From: Marsupella aquatica
Taxonomy: Eukaryota > Marchantiophyta
Assembly: GCA_973895155.1 (NCBI GenBank)
Contig: OZ316898.1
Location: forward strand, 7,440,001 to 7,504,000
Direction of reading: 5' to 3'
DNA: 64,000 nt
Each line of letters opens with the position of its first letter. The first letter of the stretch is position 1. The translations under genes were made by a program, and so were the position numbers. This document shows, in pieces, positions 62,756-64,000 of the stretch. Under the pieces are notes generated by a model. The model was given only the letters and a program-made list of their open reading frames with translations. It was not told the DNA's origin and ran no database searches.

Positions 62756-63837
62756 ATCGATGGGCCTTAATTCACAGGTCGCCTAGCTCGGTCCCTTGTT
62801 GCAGCTCGCCCAGCTCCACAACACCATAGACAAGGAGTTCGCAGGTCCAGTTTCCACCACGCAGCGTTAGCAAAACAAAAATGCTTGATCTTCGCCCTCC
62901 GCCCTCCGCCCTTTGCCCGAACCCCAAAATATCACAAGCGCAGCTCCAACGTCCAACCGACAACCCTCCCCCGAGCTTTGTTAGACAAAAATCAGCACAA
63001 CACAACTGAGCTCGACGGAAATAAGCTCAGCACCCACCGCAGCTGAACAAAGCTCACACAAGAGCTCATACGGGAGCTTGCTGTGGGAGTAAAAGAAAAA
63101 TAGGAGGGCCGATGGCAGCCCACAACTCCCACACCCTGCTCCTTCACAACTTTGGCGAGCTCCTTTGCAACTCCAATGCAAACTACTATCCACAATTGTA
63201 AATGCACATCGATCAGCCAAACCTAAACCCTCCCACTGAGCTCAAACTCCCGCGCAGCACTCCCGCAGTAGCACTCCTGCAACAACACATTGCATAGCAC
63301 TCCCGCAGCACATTGCACATCCTCCCGCAACACTTTGCACAGCGCTCCCGCAGCTCCTGGAGACCTGATTGAAGCCTTGATTGCACACTCTTCAGGCAAA
63401 ACAGCAGCGCAACCTTGCTAAACCCCTTGACCCTCTCGCCCTAAACGCTGAGTGGCAGACACTAACCGCAACATTCAACGTTGAGCCTCGATACTTTGTG
63501 AGAAAAGTAAAACACGACTGAAAGGCGCGAGGGTGAAAAGGGTGCAAAGAGCCGTTTGGCGCCAACCTTGCTATGACATGGCAGCCCCTAGAGTGATCTC
63601 AGCCATCCGGATGAAAAGAGATTGCCTTGAGTGATCTCGACCATCAATATGCAGGTTTCATGTTAACCCCAGGCCCCCATTCCCTCTACTTCAAGTGTCT
63701 AAATTAATTACACTCCAAGCCTTGTCTAGCCCCTAAAAAACTAGTGCTAAGTCATGACTACTCGGCCCTCTCAAAGTATAGCCCAGCTGAGTAAACTTCC
63801 AATATGCGACTTTTTGATGGTGGGGATCGATGGACTC

Positions 63838-64000
63838 CATCCAATGGTCCCTAAACCCCCCATCCCCTTAACCCTAAACCCCCCACCCTTGACATCTCAA
63901 CCCTCCACCCTTGACATATAAACCCCCCCTAAACCCCCTTTAGTGAAAACTCAGCCACCCCCGCACCTTGACATATAAACCCCCTAAATGTCTTGACAAC
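63838..64000. repeat. C-rich repeats with telomere-like CCCTAAA units
   Basis: CCCTAAA occurs near 63849, 63871, 63928 and 63981 within C-runs, mixed with a repeated ACCCTTGACAT(A/C)T unit (three to four copies). CCCTAAA is the plant telomere unit and AACCCTAAA the telo-box, but copies are not in perfect tandem. Confidence 0.6.

Larger units (their letters stand above)
37528..64000 (-). mobile_element. CACTA (En/Spm) transposon, right end not in window
   Basis: One terminus is at 37528 (CACTAGTAGAAAC), next to ACA, a possible 3-bp target duplication. Subterminal repeats follow. Both CACTA genes lie inside and read towards this end: TNPA-like (51581-38349) and TNP2 (55470-51759). The matching inverted end TTTCTACTAGTG and the missing outer part of the copia LTR were not found to the right, so the element either runs past 64000 or has lost that end. 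How much of 55.5-64 kb belongs to it is inference. It contains the 10-kb gypsy at 40695-50750. Confidence 0.7.
60601..64000. other. No gene recognised; several local duplications
   Basis: A 96-residue open frame at 61375-61665 (plus) is basic and unrecognised; I give it little weight. The stretch is otherwise made of short duplications (listed separately) and, after 63200, C-rich low-complexity sequence with repeated CACTCCCGCAG (63240-63360). Confidence 0.45.

Noticed and set aside
63740-63755. AAAAACTAGTGC as the other CACTA end
   Set aside because: Only CTAGTG matches; the TTTCTACTAGTG inverted end, subterminal motif cluster and copia LTR remainder are all missing.

Overview
The window looks like nuclear DNA of a land plant (or close streptophyte) with a large, repeat-rich genome. 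The evidence is one intact spliced RhoGDI gene of the plant type, a CACTA element of the plant TNP2/TNPA type, plant-type Ty1/copia and Ty3/gypsy elements with tRNA-Met and tRNA-Asp primer sites, and an EDM2-like PHD module. I cannot name the species. A few features lean towards a non-seed plant, but that is only an impression.

Layout. 1-660: short-repeat array. 1958-5599 (minus): complete five-exon RhoGDI gene, probably the only clear host gene; its TATA box lies near 5700. 5.7-9.3 kb: no gene seen. 9.35-13.5 kb (plus): remains of a MULE-like transposase followed by a decayed Ty3/gypsy pol. 17.3-20.7 kb (minus): remains of a gag with two zinc knuckles followed by a C5-cytosine methyltransferase, which is split by a 1.19 kb insertion. 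22.0-22.6 kb: an unidentified pair of possible exons. 25.7-26.1 kb: copia-type solo LTR with target duplication AAATG and an internal minisatellite.

29.3-64 kb is a nest of elements. A minus-strand copia element (29344 to 37527 and beyond) carries a 2.2 kb block of LINE and copia scraps in its RNase H region. Its upstream LTR is cut at 37527 by a CACTA transposon whose terminus starts at 37528; the other CACTA end was not found and probably lies past the window. The CACTA carries a nine-exon TNPA-like gene (51581 to 38349) and a three-exon TNP2 transposase (55470 to 51759). A complete, young 10,056-bp Ty3/gypsy element (40695-50750, target duplication TCCAC, near-identical 1,429-bp LTRs) sits inside TNPA exon 3. 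Taking it out restores the frame and all splice phases. The implied order is copia, then CACTA, then gypsy.

To the right of TNP2, on the same strand, come three intronless ORFs: F-box-like, tandem BRCT, and an EDM2-like PHD cassette. Duplicated sequence and C-rich repeats follow. If these ORFs lie within the CACTA, the element carries a chromatin-reader and repair/ubiquitin-type cargo; this and the gag-linked methyltransferase are the most interesting items. Coding calls come from reading translations and splice sites by eye; no database search was possible.
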